Below are positions 34,822-44,193 of a stretch of 64,000 nucleotides of DNA, piece by piece. The stretch covers positions 310,001 to 374,000 of the forward strand of contig NZ_JBBOOK010000001.1 in the NCBI RefSeq assembly GCF_038003045.1. Reading direction: 5' to 3'. Origin of the DNA: Sporosarcina sp. FSL W7-1349. Lineage in GTDB: Bacteria; Bacillota; Bacilli; Bacillales_A; Planococcaceae. The first letter of the stretch is position 1. The number at the start of each line of letters is the position of its first letter. The notes under the pieces are model-generated. The model searched no databases. It was not told where the DNA came from and worked only from the letters and a program-made list of their open reading frames with translations. The position numbers and the translations under genes were made by a program.

Positions 34822-35850
34822 TTGGAATATAAGAACAAACAGAATAAGATGATTCTATTTGGGATTGTTATAGTATTTATTCTTGCCCTCGCACCGGTTT
34901 TTTTGGATGGCAGTATTATTTATCGATTATCAAGTATCTTGATTAGTGCGTTATTTGCGACTAGCTTCAACCTCATATTTGGTTATACAGGGATGGTTTC
35001 ATTTGGACAGGCAGCCTATTTTGCTATCGGAGCTTATACGGTTTCTTTGTTTTTGAATGTGGTTCCCTCATTCTTTTTAGGATTAGGGCTGGCAGCTTTA
35101 ATTAGTGCCATCGCCGCTTTAGTACTCGGATTTATTGCATTACGAACAGCGGGTATCTATTTTGGGATTTTGACGCTTGCATTGGGTGAATTAGTATACC
35201 AAGTATTTTACAAGTCCAATTGGGCTGGTGGACAAAATGGGATTGCGGGCATCAAAGCGCCCAATATGAACTTTTTTGGATGGGATTTAAAACTAGCGGG
35301 AATGCCTTATTATTATTTTGCAATATTGGTTACTGTTCTGCTCTCTTTTTTGATTTTGTGGGTTGTTGTGAACAGCAGGTTTGGCAAAACTCTCATTTCT
35401 ATTAAAGAAGACCCGGTTCGAGCAGAGTTTTTAGGAGTTAATGTGAAGCGGTATCGGTTAATCGCTTTCATTATTTCTGGAATGTTCGCAGGAGTGGCAG
35501 GCGGATTATCAGCACCGTTAACGAGCATTATTACAGCGGATCTTGCTTCGTGGACGAACTCAGCTACACCTATTATCATTACTCTTTTTGGAGGGTATGC
35601 ATACTTTCTTGGTCCGACCGTGGGGGCTTTTATTTACGAGTTTTTCCGGTATGCAACAGCATCTTTCTCGGATGCTTCCAATTTACTGATCGGTTTGATG
35701 TTACTTATTGTCATACTTGTATTGCCAAAAGGAGTTTTAGGATTGATAGACATCATTCGTACGAAGAGGACGAAGCTCAGTAAATATAAGATGGAAAAAA
35801 ATCAAAAGGAAGTGGATAAGGAGGTAGTAGTTTATGACGAAGGCACTTGA
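34822..35850 (+). CDS. Branched-chain-type ABC transporter permease (LivM-like)
   Basis: 342 residues, about nine to ten membrane helices, TTG start after AAGGAGGA. Marked by ATSFNLIFGYTGMVSFGQAA, ISIKEDPVRAEFLGVNVKRY and the late GGYAYFLGPTVGAFIYE. The C-terminal lysine-rich tail is cytoplasmic. Overlaps the ATPase gene by 17 bp. Confidence 0.9.
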   Translation: MEYKNKQNKMILFGIVIVFILALAPVFLDGSIIYRLSSILISALFATSFNLIFGYTGMVSFGQAAYFAIGAYTVSLFLNVVPSFFLGLGLAALISAIAALVLGFIALRTAGIYFGILTLALGELVYQVFYKSNWAGGQNGIAGIKAPNMNFFGWDLKLAGMPYYYFAILVTVLLSFLILWVVVNSRFGKTLISIKEDPVRAEFLGVNVKRYRLIAFIISGMFAGVAGGLSAPLTSIITADLASWTNSATPIIITLFGGYAYFLGPTVGAFIYEFFRYATASFSDASNLLIGLMLLIVILVLPKGVLGLIDIIRTKRTKLSKYKMEKNQKEVDKEVVVYDEGT

Positions 35851-36613
35851 GGTGAGAAATGTATCTAAGGTGTGGCCCGAGATAACCGCATTGACTAATG
35901 TGAATTTTTCATTGGAAAACTCTGAAATACATTCGATCATTGGTCCGAACGGAGCCGGGAAGAGTACGTTTTTTGGCGTTATCTCAGGTGAACTTGAACC
36001 TACGGAAGGGGAAGTCTGGTTTGGAGGACAAATGGTAAATAAAATTCCCGCTTGGAAAAGAACAAGAATGGGAATGAGTAGAGCTTTCCAAGTACCAAAA
36101 GTATTTCCTGGGTTATCGATCGAAGAGAATCTACTTGTTTCACTTCGCATTGAGGAAAAGTGGAAAGATAGATTAAAGGCTAAAGGGTTTTGGAAACCTT
36201 CAGCTGCTTCTATGAAAAAGACCGAGGAGTTTCTGAAGGAAGTAGGGTTGTATGAGCAAAGAGAAAAAAATGTGAAAAACATTTCCCATGGGGATAAAAA
36301 AAGACTTGAAATTGCTATCGCTATTGCTTTTGAGCCCAAATTGTTGCTCTTAGATGAACCAACTGCCGGAATGTCGCCTGAAGATACGATAGAAACGGTG
36401 AAGTTAATAAAAAAGATTCATGAATTATATCGACCCACTATTTTATTAACCGAACACAATATGGACTTAGTTTTTTCGATTTCTCATCGAATTACTGTTT
36501 TGAGTCGCGGACAAGTTATCGTTACAGGTAAACCTGAGGAAATTCAATCGAATGAGCTAGTGAAAGAACTGTATTTGGGGAAGGAGGATGGACAAGATGT
36601 TGCAAATACGTAA
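35834..36613 (+). CDS. ABC transporter ATP-binding protein (LivG-like)
   Basis: 259 residues. Walker A GPNGAGKSTFF, signature NISHGDKKRLEIA (variant of LSGGQ), Walker B LLLLDEPTAGM and switch His in TEHNMDLV. The insertion FPGLSIEENLLVSLRIEEKW is typical of LivG. Pairs with the LivF-like ATPase that overlaps its end. Confidence 0.92.
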   Translation: MTKALEVRNVSKVWPEITALTNVNFSLENSEIHSIIGPNGAGKSTFFGVISGELEPTEGEVWFGGQMVNKIPAWKRTRMGMSRAFQVPKVFPGLSIEENLLVSLRIEEKWKDRLKAKGFWKPSAASMKKTEEFLKEVGLYEQREKNVKNISHGDKKRLEIAIAIAFEPKLLLLDEPTAGMSPEDTIETVKLIKKIHELYRPTILLTEHNMDLVFSISHRITVLSRGQVIVTGKPEEIQSNELVKELYLGKEDGQDVANT

Positions 36614-37301
36614 TCTAGAGGCTTATTACGGGAGTAGCTATATTATCCAAAATATCTCCCTTAACGTAGGTGCGAAGCAAGGAGTTGCGCTATTAGGAAG
36701 AAATGGTGCAGGAAAATCCACTACGCTAAAAAGCATTATGAATGTAGAACCTAAAGTAAAGGGAGAAATAATTTTTAATGAAAGCAATATTTCTGGAAAA
36801 AAGCCATACCATTTAGCTCGTATGGGATTAGGATATGTGCCAGAAGATCGTAGGATATTTGCTGATTTAACAGTTGCCGACAACCTCCAAATTGGCCAAT
36901 ATGGATCGAAAAAAAGGATAGAACCTTATGATATTGATGAAATAATGGAGTTATTCCCGTTGATGGAGAAGTTCAAAAATAGAAAGGGTGGTCAATTAAG
37001 CGGAGGTGAACAGCAAGTAGTTTCGATTGCCCGCACTATCATGTCAAAGCCTAAAATTGTACTTTTGGATGAGCCTACCGAAGGACTAGCCCCTATTATC
37101 GTCCAATCACTGAGGGAGACCATTGCCAAAGTCATTCAGGAGTTGGGGATAGGAATACTATTGGCAGAACAGAACATTAATTTTTCGAGAAACTTGACAC
37201 AATACGTTTATTTAATGGATCAAGGAAGAGTTATCTTCGAAGGTACATGGGAAGAATTTGACCGGCAGCCTGAACTGAAAAAGAAATATATCGCTGTCTA
37301 A
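36597..37301 (+). CDS. ABC transporter ATP-binding protein (LivF-like)
   Basis: 234 residues from ATG 36597, 9 nt after AAGGAGG; the in-frame ATG at 36588 touches that site. Walker A GRNGAGKSTTL, signature LSGGEQQVVSIARTI, Walker B KIVLLDEPTEGLAP and LAEQNINFS. The GYVPEDRRIFADLTVADNL block is typical of LivF. Ends the transporter set. Confidence 0.92.
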   Translation: MLQIRNLEAYYGSSYIIQNISLNVGAKQGVALLGRNGAGKSTTLKSIMNVEPKVKGEIIFNESNISGKKPYHLARMGLGYVPEDRRIFADLTVADNLQIGQYGSKKRIEPYDIDEIMELFPLMEKFKNRKGGQLSGGEQQVVSIARTIMSKPKIVLLDEPTEGLAPIIVQSLRETIAKVIQELGIGILLAEQNINFSRNLTQYVYLMDQGRVIFEGTWEEFDRQPELKKKYIAV

Positions 37302-37348
37302 AAATCCGTAAGGAAAATAGTAAAGAAACATCGGGAAGGATGATGTAA

Positions 37349-38130
37349 ATGCAGTTTCTTGAGAAAGCGGTAATAGTCACCGGGGCTGGAAGTGGCTTGG
37401 GGAAAGAAATAGCTTTACAGTATGCTCAAGAAGGGGCTTCCCTAGTTATAACCGACATAGATGCGGAAAAATTGAATCATGTTACCGAACAGATCAAGGA
37501 AAATGGGGGAAGTGTGATAGGTGTGGAAGGCGATGTCAGCAACATAGAACATGCAAAACACACGGTTGATTTGGCGATAAAAACTTTTAACAAAATTGAT
37601 GTTCTGGTTAATAATGCGGGGATTGCGGATTCCATTGTCCCAACACTTGAGCAAGATATCGAATATTGGCAAAAGATAATAGATGTTCATCTGCGCGGCA
37701 CCTTCCTTTTCAGCAAATTGGTAGGCTCACATATGATCAAGGAAAGGTACGGAAAGATTGTAAATATATCTTCTATTGCCGGTCTGACAGGTTTACCGCA
37801 AAGGAATGCCTATGGCGCAGCGAAGGCAGGAATCATAGCGTTTACCCGTTCCCTTGCCTCCGAATGGGCACAGTATCAAATTAATGTGAATGCAGTAGCT
37901 CCAGGTTATATCATGACTCCTTTAGTACAAGATATATTATCGAATACTAGAATTGTACATGATAAACTAAAACGTAGAATACCTAGCGGAAAATTAGGCA
38001 ACCATTGGATATTGCGAATGCTGTATTATTTTTATCATCAAATAAGGCTACATATATAAATGGGGTTTGTTTACCTGTTGATGGGGGATGGACGGCATTT
38101 GGTGATAGTGGTGATGCGTATCATTTATAA
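37349..38130 (+). pseudogene. SDR-family oxidoreductase with a frameshift near its end
   Basis: The frame from ATG 37349 shows a classical short-chain dehydrogenase: TGAGSGLGKEI, NNAG, NISSIAG and YGAAK, so the catalytic Ser-Tyr-Lys are intact. At about 37997-38000 the frame shifts. The original reading ends early at 38059. The +2 frame continues [20 protein letters not shown] and [19 protein letters not shown] to a stop at 38128-38130. One base is missing, so the protein has a wrong C-terminus. In the cyclohexanecarboxylate pathway an SDR (BadH type) oxidises the 2-hydroxy acyl-CoA, which would suit its place here (inference). Confidence 0.8.
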
Positions 38131-38667
38131 ATCAAATAGAATAAGGTAGCCTGAATTATTCATAACCTAAACTCCAATCTTTCAGAAGTCAGGATTTCCA
38201 AGTGCTTGAAAATAGACATTCCATCCCACAGACGAAACAGATTTAACGTGAAAAAGAGCCCTTCTTTTGGTAATGTCATAGGTAACGAAACCAAGGATAC
38301 ATGGGGAATGACTCCTTATTACTGGTTAAAATTAACTTTATAGAATAATTTTGACGGTGATGACCAAAACAACGCTACGGGGTTAAAGCTTTATACCTAA
38401 TCGTCTATTATTCCTAATGATTTGGTAAAACACTTACTATGCAAGTTATACACCTCTTATATCCAAGGCGATAATAGATTCTTTTCAGTAGTCGATTTCT
38501 CTGTAAATAATGTATCGGATTATGATTTAGGGTATTTAAATCAGGATAGAGGTAGTAGTAATTTGAAGTTCTATTTTCTAAGCTCGTTGTGCGATCAAAT
38601 CATTCGGTGTGATGGACGATCTTGCTGAACGGCTAGTAGAAATTTTTTGATGGAGGAGATTTGGAAG
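38131..38667. other. Noncoding stretch between SDR and TetR genes
   Basis: No supported gene. A 68-codon frame at 38422-38628 has no ribosome site and no family features. AT-rich and apparently decayed; the TetR promoter must lie at its right end but no clear -35/-10 pair is seen. Confidence 0.45.
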
Positions 38668-39252
38668 TTGAAGGTAAATGCTATGATGGATCCCAAAAAA
38701 GAAATGATTAAAATGGCTGCTGAATTATTTGAAAAGCAAGGATATCATAAATGTTCGATTCAAGATATTGTACAACCATTGGGAATAACAAAAGGGTCAT
38801 TTTATTACTACTTTAAAAATAAAGAAGAATTACTATATTATATACATGATGAAATGATTACTTACCTAATAAGAAAAACGGAGAGTTTAGTAAACGAAAG
38901 GCAAGATTCACAAGAAAAACTATATGGAATTATAAAAGCTTTATTAGAAACGATTCATCATTACAAATCGAATGTTATTGTTTTTTATAAGGAGATGGCC
39001 TATTTAAGTCCGTCTCACTATGAAGAAATAAAAATAAAAAGAGATTATTACCATAGTATGATATTGGATAATACGAAGGATGAAATGGAGAATGGCACAT
39101 TTAGAAAGGATTTAGATCCGGAAATCATGACATTGGCCATTCTAGGAATGTGCAACTGGGCATATCAATGGTACCAACCGGAAGGAAGATTTGACGTTGA
39201 TGAAATTGTTGATATTTTCTTTCGAATTTTAAAGGACGGCATGTTTTTTTAG
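38668..39252 (+). CDS. TetR/AcrR-family transcriptional regulator
   Basis: About 194 residues from TTG 38668, which follows GGAGGAGAT by about 10 nt; an upstream in-frame TTG at 38647 has no ribosome site. The helix-turn-helix is AAELFEKQGYHKCSIQDIV with GITKGSFYYYFKNKEELL. The C-terminal domain is helical. It sits in the middle of the catabolic island and before the thiolase, so it likely senses a pathway acyl-CoA and controls these operons (inference). The palindrome at 28850-28875 is a candidate site. Confidence 0.82.
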   Translation: MKVNAMMDPKKEMIKMAAELFEKQGYHKCSIQDIVQPLGITKGSFYYYFKNKEELLYYIHDEMITYLIRKTESLVNERQDSQEKLYGIIKALLETIHHYKSNVIVFYKEMAYLSPSHYEEIKIKRDYYHSMILDNTKDEMENGTFRKDLDPEIMTLAILGMCNWAYQWYQPEGRFDVDEIVDIFFRILKDGMFF

Positions 39253-39284
39253 CCTAAACTAAATTTAAAAAGGTTGTGATGTTG

Positions 39285-40454
39285 ATGGAAAACGTATATA
39301 TTGTGGCAGCCAAACGAACGGCAATCGGGACGTTTGGACAATCATTAAAATCATATTCCGCTGTGCAGCTAGGTGAATTTGTCGTGAATGAATTATTGCA
39401 TGATCTTCCGGCAGTAAAGGAAGAAGTGGACGAAATTCTAATCGGCAATGTGTTTAAACATGGATTGAAAGGCAATCCGGCACGCCAAATAGGGATTCGT
39501 ACTGGACTGCCCATTTCCGTTTCGGCGATGACGATCGATATGCAATGCGCTTCGGGTCTAACAGCCATCATTCAAGGGGCGAATAATATTCGAAGCGGTC
39601 AAAGTGATATCGTTGTAGCAGGTGGCATTGAAAGCATGACAAATGTCCCGCATTTGATGCTGCAAAGTAGGTGGGGGACACGTCTAGGAAATACACCCGT
39701 CGTCGATGCGTTGCTTCATGACGGATTAGTCTGTGCAATGGAAGATTATCATATGGGCCTCACGGCAGAAAATCTAGTGGACCGCTATGGCATTTCACGG
39801 GAAGCACAAGATGCGTTTGCATTGGAAAGCCAGGAAAAGGCATTGCGGGCCATCGAGGAAAATCGATTTGTAGAGGAAATCGTACCGGTACCTGGTAAAC
39901 GGGAGGATGAATATTTCAGTGTTGACGAACATCCGCGCAGTACATCGCTCGAACGGTTGGAAAATTTAAAACCCGCCTTTAAAAAGGAAGGTACCGTAAC
40001 GGCTGGCAATGCATCAGGTTTAAATGATGGTGCAGCAGCTGTTCTGCTCGTCTCCGAGAAGGCATTAAAACGCCTGAATCTGAAGCCCTTAGCGAAAATT
40101 GTTGCGACGGCTACATGCGGAGTACAGCCATCGGTTATGGGAATCGGACCCGTCCCGGCCATTTTGAAAGCGCTTGACAAATCCGAGATGAATATGGATG
40201 ACATCGACCTTTTTGAAATTAATGAGGCATTTGCCGCCCAAGTACTTGCCGTCAACATAGAACTCAATATTCCGCTCGGAAAATTAAATGTGAACGGGGG
40301 AGCCATCGCTTTGGGTCATCCGGTAGGCGCATCAGGGGCTCGTATCATCGTCACATTATTACATGAACTAAAAAGACAAGGACTACACAAAGGAATCGGT
40401 TCATTATGTGTAGGTGGTGGACAAGGTGCAGCCGCAATCCTCGAAGTTGTTTGA
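39285..40454 (+). CDS. Acetyl-CoA C-acyltransferase (thiolase)
   Basis: 389 residues. Active Cys88 in MQCASGLTAI, the ALGHPVGASGARI block with the base His, and the second Cys in SLCVGGGQGAAAI. NEAFAAQVLAV is also present. Several starts are close together (GTG 39276, ATG 39279, ATG 39285); the last gives the family-typical MENVYIVAAKRT. It cleaves 3-oxoacyl-CoA with CoA. The next gene overlaps its end, so the two last beta-oxidation steps are coupled. Confidence 0.92.
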   Translation: MENVYIVAAKRTAIGTFGQSLKSYSAVQLGEFVVNELLHDLPAVKEEVDEILIGNVFKHGLKGNPARQIGIRTGLPISVSAMTIDMQCASGLTAIIQGANNIRSGQSDIVVAGGIESMTNVPHLMLQSRWGTRLGNTPVVDALLHDGLVCAMEDYHMGLTAENLVDRYGISREAQDAFALESQEKALRAIEENRFVEEIVPVPGKREDEYFSVDEHPRSTSLERLENLKPAFKKEGTVTAGNASGLNDGAAAVLLVSEKALKRLNLKPLAKIVATATCGVQPSVMGIGPVPAILKALDKSEMNMDDIDLFEINEAFAAQVLAVNIELNIPLGKLNVNGGAIALGHPVGASGARIIVTLLHELKRQGLHKGIGSLCVGGGQGAAAILEVV

Positions 40455-41277
40455 GAATGTACTCGTTGTAGGAGGAGGCTTGATGGGAGCGGGGATAGCG
40501 CATGTCCTTGCGGAAAATGGGGTACATGTCACATTAGTAGATCAAAATGCTCGAGAATTGGAACGTGCCCAACAGCGAATTGTAAAAGCGCATGAAAGGA
40601 AGCATTCGGAGACGGAGGTTCAATCAATTCTCGGCAATATACTATTTTCCACAGATATGAATGAGGGAAAGCATTGTATATTGGCGATTGAAGCCGTACC
40701 CGAAAAAATGGAGATCAAGCAAGCGGTTTTCAAGAGGTTAGATGAACTATTGCCGCCACAAGCCATTCTCGCAAGCAATACATCGTCTTTATCGATTGCT
40801 GCCATGAGCAGCGTGACAACTAGGCCGGCTCAAGTGGTCGGTATGCATTTTTTCAGCCCGGTACCTTCAATGCGGCTAGTAGAAATTGTACGTGGAATCA
40901 ATACATCAGAGGAAACAATAGAAAAGGTACGGGAATTTGGGGAACAGATTGGAAAAGAATTGATTATCGCAAAAGACTTACCTGGATTTACGGTGAATCG
41001 CGCATTAGTTCCCTTTTTGAATGAAGCTGCGTATCTCGTCATGGAAGGCAATGATCCAGAGGAAATTGACCGCGGCTTGATGCTCGGCGCAAACCATCCA
41101 ATCGGGCCTTTGAGACTTATCGATTCTTTAGGCGTCGACGTCTTGCTATTTACAATCGAAAGCTTGTATGAAGGCTTCAATGATTCGAAATATCGACCAT
41201 GTCCATTATTGAAAAGAATGGTAGGGGCGGGGCATTTAGGAAAGAAATCCGGTAAAGGATTTTATGTGTACTCATAA
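40447..41277 (+). CDS. 3-hydroxyacyl-CoA dehydrogenase
   Basis: 276 residues if started at TTG 40447 (MFENVLVVGGGLMGAG); GTG starts at 40414 or 40426 inside the thiolase gene are alternatives. NAD-binding GGGLMGAGIAHVLAENG, the SNTSSLSI block, catalytic His segment GMHFFSPVPSM and the C-terminal helical domain (GFTVNRALVPFLNEA, GPLRLIDSLGVDV) are present. It oxidises 3-hydroxyacyl-CoA to 3-oxoacyl-CoA for the thiolase just upstream. Confidence 0.9.
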   Translation: MFENVLVVGGGLMGAGIAHVLAENGVHVTLVDQNARELERAQQRIVKAHERKHSETEVQSILGNILFSTDMNEGKHCILAIEAVPEKMEIKQAVFKRLDELLPPQAILASNTSSLSIAAMSSVTTRPAQVVGMHFFSPVPSMRLVEIVRGINTSEETIEKVREFGEQIGKELIIAKDLPGFTVNRALVPFLNEAAYLVMEGNDPEEIDRGLMLGANHPIGPLRLIDSLGVDVLLFTIESLYEGFNDSKYRPCPLLKRMVGAGHLGKKSGKGFYVYS

Positions 41278-41323
41278 AAGAAGTGGCTCCTAAGTACCAG
41301 AAAATACACTCTTTAGTGTGTAT

Positions 41324-41338
41324 GTACCAGAGTGGTAC
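41324..41338. promoter_or_regulatory. Inverted repeat before the dioxygenase gene
   Basis: GTACC-AGAGT-GGTAC, exact 5-bp arms. The left part GTACCAGA is also found 30 bp upstream (about 41294), and ACACT/AGTGT arms lie between. A possible operator of the extradiol dioxygenase gene 94 bp downstream. Confidence 0.4.
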
Positions 41339-41431
41339 GAGGGCGCTGGCGCTAATTATGCAAGTCATTTGTCTGCAGCTATATTCATATATATAACTTT
41401 CAAACTAACTAGAAAAAAGGGTGAAAAAAAG

Positions 41432-42415
41432 ATGGATTTCAATATTATTCGATGTGCACGTACCGTTTTACATGTGACTGACCTGGACGCTTCAAGAAAA
41501 TTTTACGTGGATACACTCGGTTTTATTGAAACGGAATCGGATTCCGAGAATCTTTATTTGAGAGGGCTCGAAGAATATAATCACCACAGCATTCACTTGA
41601 AAAAAGCGAAGAAACCCGTCGTGGAAGCGCTCGGATACAAAGTGGCGTCCGATGCAGATCTAATCGCTTTGGATAATTATTTTACGGAAAAAGGCTTTCA
41701 GACGAAATGGATCAAGGAAGGCGAGCAGCGTGCCATGGGGCGTACACTCCGTGTGCAGGATGTCTCCGGGCTTCCGATAGAATTTTTCGCTAAGATGGAT
41801 CATGTAGAACGGCTTCTTCAGCGCTATGACTTATACAGAGGGGCTCGCATCCAAAGAATAGATCACTTCAACTGCATGGTGGAAGACGTGGAAAAAGCTC
41901 AGGAATTCTATATGAAGGAATTGGGCTTTGCGTGCTCCGAGTATACGGATACTAAAGAGGGAGAAGTGTGGGCTACCTGGCTTCACCGCAAGCAAACCGT
42001 CCATGATCAAGCATTCATGAACGGGGATGGTCCGCGTTTGCACCATGTAGGGTTTTGGCTCCCTGATCCGCTTGCCTTGATTCACGCATGCGATGTGCTG
42101 GCAGCTTCAGGTTATGGGAAAAGCATAGAAAGAGGGCCTGGGCGTCACGGATTGTCCAACGCATTTTTCCTATACTTGAGAGATCCGGACGGACACCGAC
42201 TGGAGTTTTACAGCGGCGACTATCTGACAAGTGATCCCGACTTCAAGCCGATCCGCTGGGACATCGATGACCCTATGCGTCAAACATTCTGGGGCCACGA
42301 AGCGCCAGACTGCTGGTTCAACGAAGCATCCACCGTCCTTGATGTGATCAGTGGCAAGGAAGTGCCGATGAAAGCGCCGAAACTGGCGAAGCGTAAGCCG
42401 GAATTTGTCATTTAA
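41432..42415 (+). CDS. Extradiol dioxygenase, homoprotocatechuate 2,3-dioxygenase-like
   Basis: 327 residues, two glyoxalase/VOC modules. The type I extradiol metal triad is readable: His145 (RIDHFN), His205 (RLHHVGF) and Glu258 (HRLEFY). WATWLHRKQTVHD and ERGPGRHGLSNAFFLYLRDP match 3,4-dihydroxyphenylacetate 2,3-dioxygenase (HpaD) as I remember it. It would open a catechol ring next to the hydroxyls using O2 and Fe(II) or Mn(II). No other hpa genes are in view, so its substrate here is open. The ATG follows an AAAGGGTGA site; upstream codons in the frame lack one. Confidence 0.8.
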   Translation: MDFNIIRCARTVLHVTDLDASRKFYVDTLGFIETESDSENLYLRGLEEYNHHSIHLKKAKKPVVEALGYKVASDADLIALDNYFTEKGFQTKWIKEGEQRAMGRTLRVQDVSGLPIEFFAKMDHVERLLQRYDLYRGARIQRIDHFNCMVEDVEKAQEFYMKELGFACSEYTDTKEGEVWATWLHRKQTVHDQAFMNGDGPRLHHVGFWLPDPLALIHACDVLAASGYGKSIERGPGRHGLSNAFFLYLRDPDGHRLEFYSGDYLTSDPDFKPIRWDIDDPMRQTFWGHEAPDCWFNEASTVLDVISGKEVPMKAPKLAKRKPEFVI

Positions 42416-42541
42416 ATGTATTGGGTTGGCGGCGGGAACGCAACAGATCTATGTGTACGAATTCAACAAAGCGAGGGCACTACTGGCATTGCTGTGTGGA
42501 ATCGAACACACGAGTTCTACAAAATCGTTGATAAGAAATAA
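42416..42541 (+). pseudogene. C-terminal-like fragment of an unknown protein
   Basis: 41 codons that read MYWVGGGNATDLCVRIQQSE and end HEFYKIVDKK. The ATG overlaps the dioxygenase stop but has no ribosome site. Protein-like composition and a terminator right after it suggest the end of a lost gene rather than random sequence. Confidence 0.35.
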
Positions 42542-42550
42542 AAAAGTAAA

Positions 42551-42592
42551 ACGGTCAAAAGCGAAAGAACGCGCTTTTGACCGTCTTTTTTC
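42551..42592 (+). terminator. Terminator closing the catabolic island
   Basis: A 13-bp perfect stem (ACGGTCAAAAGCG at 42551-42563 with 42572-42584), then CTTTTTT. Confidence 0.9.
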
Positions 42593-42697
42593 GTCAGTTT
42601 GTGCCCAATGTGGAAAGTGACTAGGTAACATTTTTCCGAAAGGAACTCTTACTTCTATACCAAGTTTTTATTATTTTATTATTTTATGGTTTTAAAA

Positions 42698-44068
42698 TCA
42701 ATTACCCCTACTTTTGTGTAGCCCCGTCATGTCTAAATGCACGAGTTCTATCCTATTGAATTTTAACGCTAGGTAAATGAGAAGAACCGTTAATCCCTCA
42801 GATGCAGGAAAGACGAGCCAAATTGCATTAGGACCGAAGAGATTCGGTAAAATCCAAATTAAAGGGATGAATAAGAGTAGGCTACGATTTAAGACAATCC
42901 ATGTTGCAAGGCGGATTTTTCCGATGGATTGATAAAATTCCACAAAGACCATGTTGATCCCTAAAAACAGATAACCCGCAAAAAAGTAGACAATCCCAAT
43001 TTTCGTAAAATCGACGATTTCGGGAATATCGATCCCGAATAGGTCAATAATAACTCCTTTTCCGAACAATCCAATCATAAATACAGTTGCTCCAAGGCCA
43101 AATGCTGTTATAATCGCAATCCGAATAAATTGTTTCATACGTTGATGAAGTTTTGCACCATAATGGTAACTTGTAATAGGTTGCAGGGCTGCTCCTATCC
43201 CGATAAAGAGCATAAGAAAAACCGTATGCATATAGTTGACAACTGCATAAGCCACAACCCCCGTTTCCCCGACAAAACGGCTAAATGTTATGTTAAATGC
43301 AACCATCATCACTGCAGCTGAACCTTCCACGATAAAACTCGGAAAACCAATGGAGAAGATGTGACCGACTAAGGAAAAATCAAGTTTCACGTGAACGAAT
43401 CCTAATTGTTTTTTCTTTGATAAGAAGTGTGTAAGTAAAACAAGGATTCCTATAAACGCCCCGATTACTGTTGCATAAGCAGCCCCTTTTACTCCCCATT
43501 GAAAAATGAAGATAAAAAAGTAATTTAAAAAAATATTCACAACAGATGTCACAATTAATCCTGCCATCGCAAGCGTAGGATTTCCGTCGTTTCGAATAAA
43601 AATACTTAAAATATTCTCAAGTACAAATACAAGCCCAAACAAAAGAATTATGTGAAGATAACCGTCAACATATGAAATAATCGAGTCATTTGCTCCGAAT
43701 AAATAAGCAATCGGCTGCTCAAACAATAGACAGAATACAATAATCAATCCTGTTGTCGTAATCGCAAGAATAATAGAATGTGTAAATATTTCTTTCGCAC
43801 GGTGGTGATTGTTTTGACCATGTGTAATGGAATACAACGTGGCACCACCCATGCCTATCCATAGAGAAACAGACAAAATAACCGAGTAAATCGGCACTGC
43901 GATGTTAACACCCGCTAGCCCTTTTTCTCCAACACCATAACTGACGAATAGTCCATCGATTAAAATATTGATAGCCATCAATACCATTCCAGATAAAGAC
44001 GGAATTAAATACTTTGTAAATAATTTTCGAGGCTCCATTGTTTGCATCATTGAATAATTGTTTTTCAC
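42698..44068 (-). CDS. MATE-family multidrug efflux transporter
   Basis: 456 residues, twelve hydrophobic helices in two related halves. Start GTG 44068, chosen because AGGTGG lies 8 nt upstream; the frame opens at 44080. PSLSGMVLMAINILIDGLFV, GMGGATLYSITHGQ and GIGAALQPITSYHYGA fit the MatE family (NorM/DinF side). It exports cationic drugs using Na+ or H+. Divergent from a MerR regulator 126 bp away. Confidence 0.88.
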   Translation of the reverse strand: MKNNYSMMQTMEPRKLFTKYLIPSLSGMVLMAINILIDGLFVSYGVGEKGLAGVNIAVPIYSVILSVSLWIGMGGATLYSITHGQNNHHRAKEIFTHSIILAITTTGLIIVFCLLFEQPIAYLFGANDSIISYVDGYLHIILLFGLVFVLENILSIFIRNDGNPTLAMAGLIVTSVVNIFLNYFFIFIFQWGVKGAAYATVIGAFIGILVLLTHFLSKKKQLGFVHVKLDFSLVGHIFSIGFPSFIVEGSAAVMMVAFNITFSRFVGETGVVAYAVVNYMHTVFLMLFIGIGAALQPITSYHYGAKLHQRMKQFIRIAIITAFGLGATVFMIGLFGKGVIIDLFGIDIPEIVDFTKIGIVYFFAGYLFLGINMVFVEFYQSIGKIRLATWIVLNRSLLLFIPLIWILPNLFGPNAIWLVFPASEGLTVLLIYLALKFNRIELVHLDMTGLHKSRGN

Positions 44069-44137
44069 AAAAAGTACCACCTAAAGTTTAAATTCTTCGA
44101 AGTCTGCTCCGTTTTTAAATGCCTTTTTTTCCTTTTA

Positions 44138-44170
44138 TGCTATGATGATAAAGTATTCGGTTACCGTATA
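44138..44170. promoter_or_regulatory. Divergent control region of the MATE/MerR pair
   Basis: Extended -10 box TGCTATGAT (44138-44146) is followed by the dyad TATTCGGTTACCGTATA (44154-44170), symmetric except at the centre and one pair. A candidate MerR binding site between the two genes. Confidence 0.45.
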
Positions 44171-44193
44171 GTCAAGAGTGAAGAGGTGAAAAA

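Noticed and set aside
38422..38628. 68-codon plus-strand frame before the TetR gene
   Set aside because: No ribosome site and no recognisable composition or neighbours.
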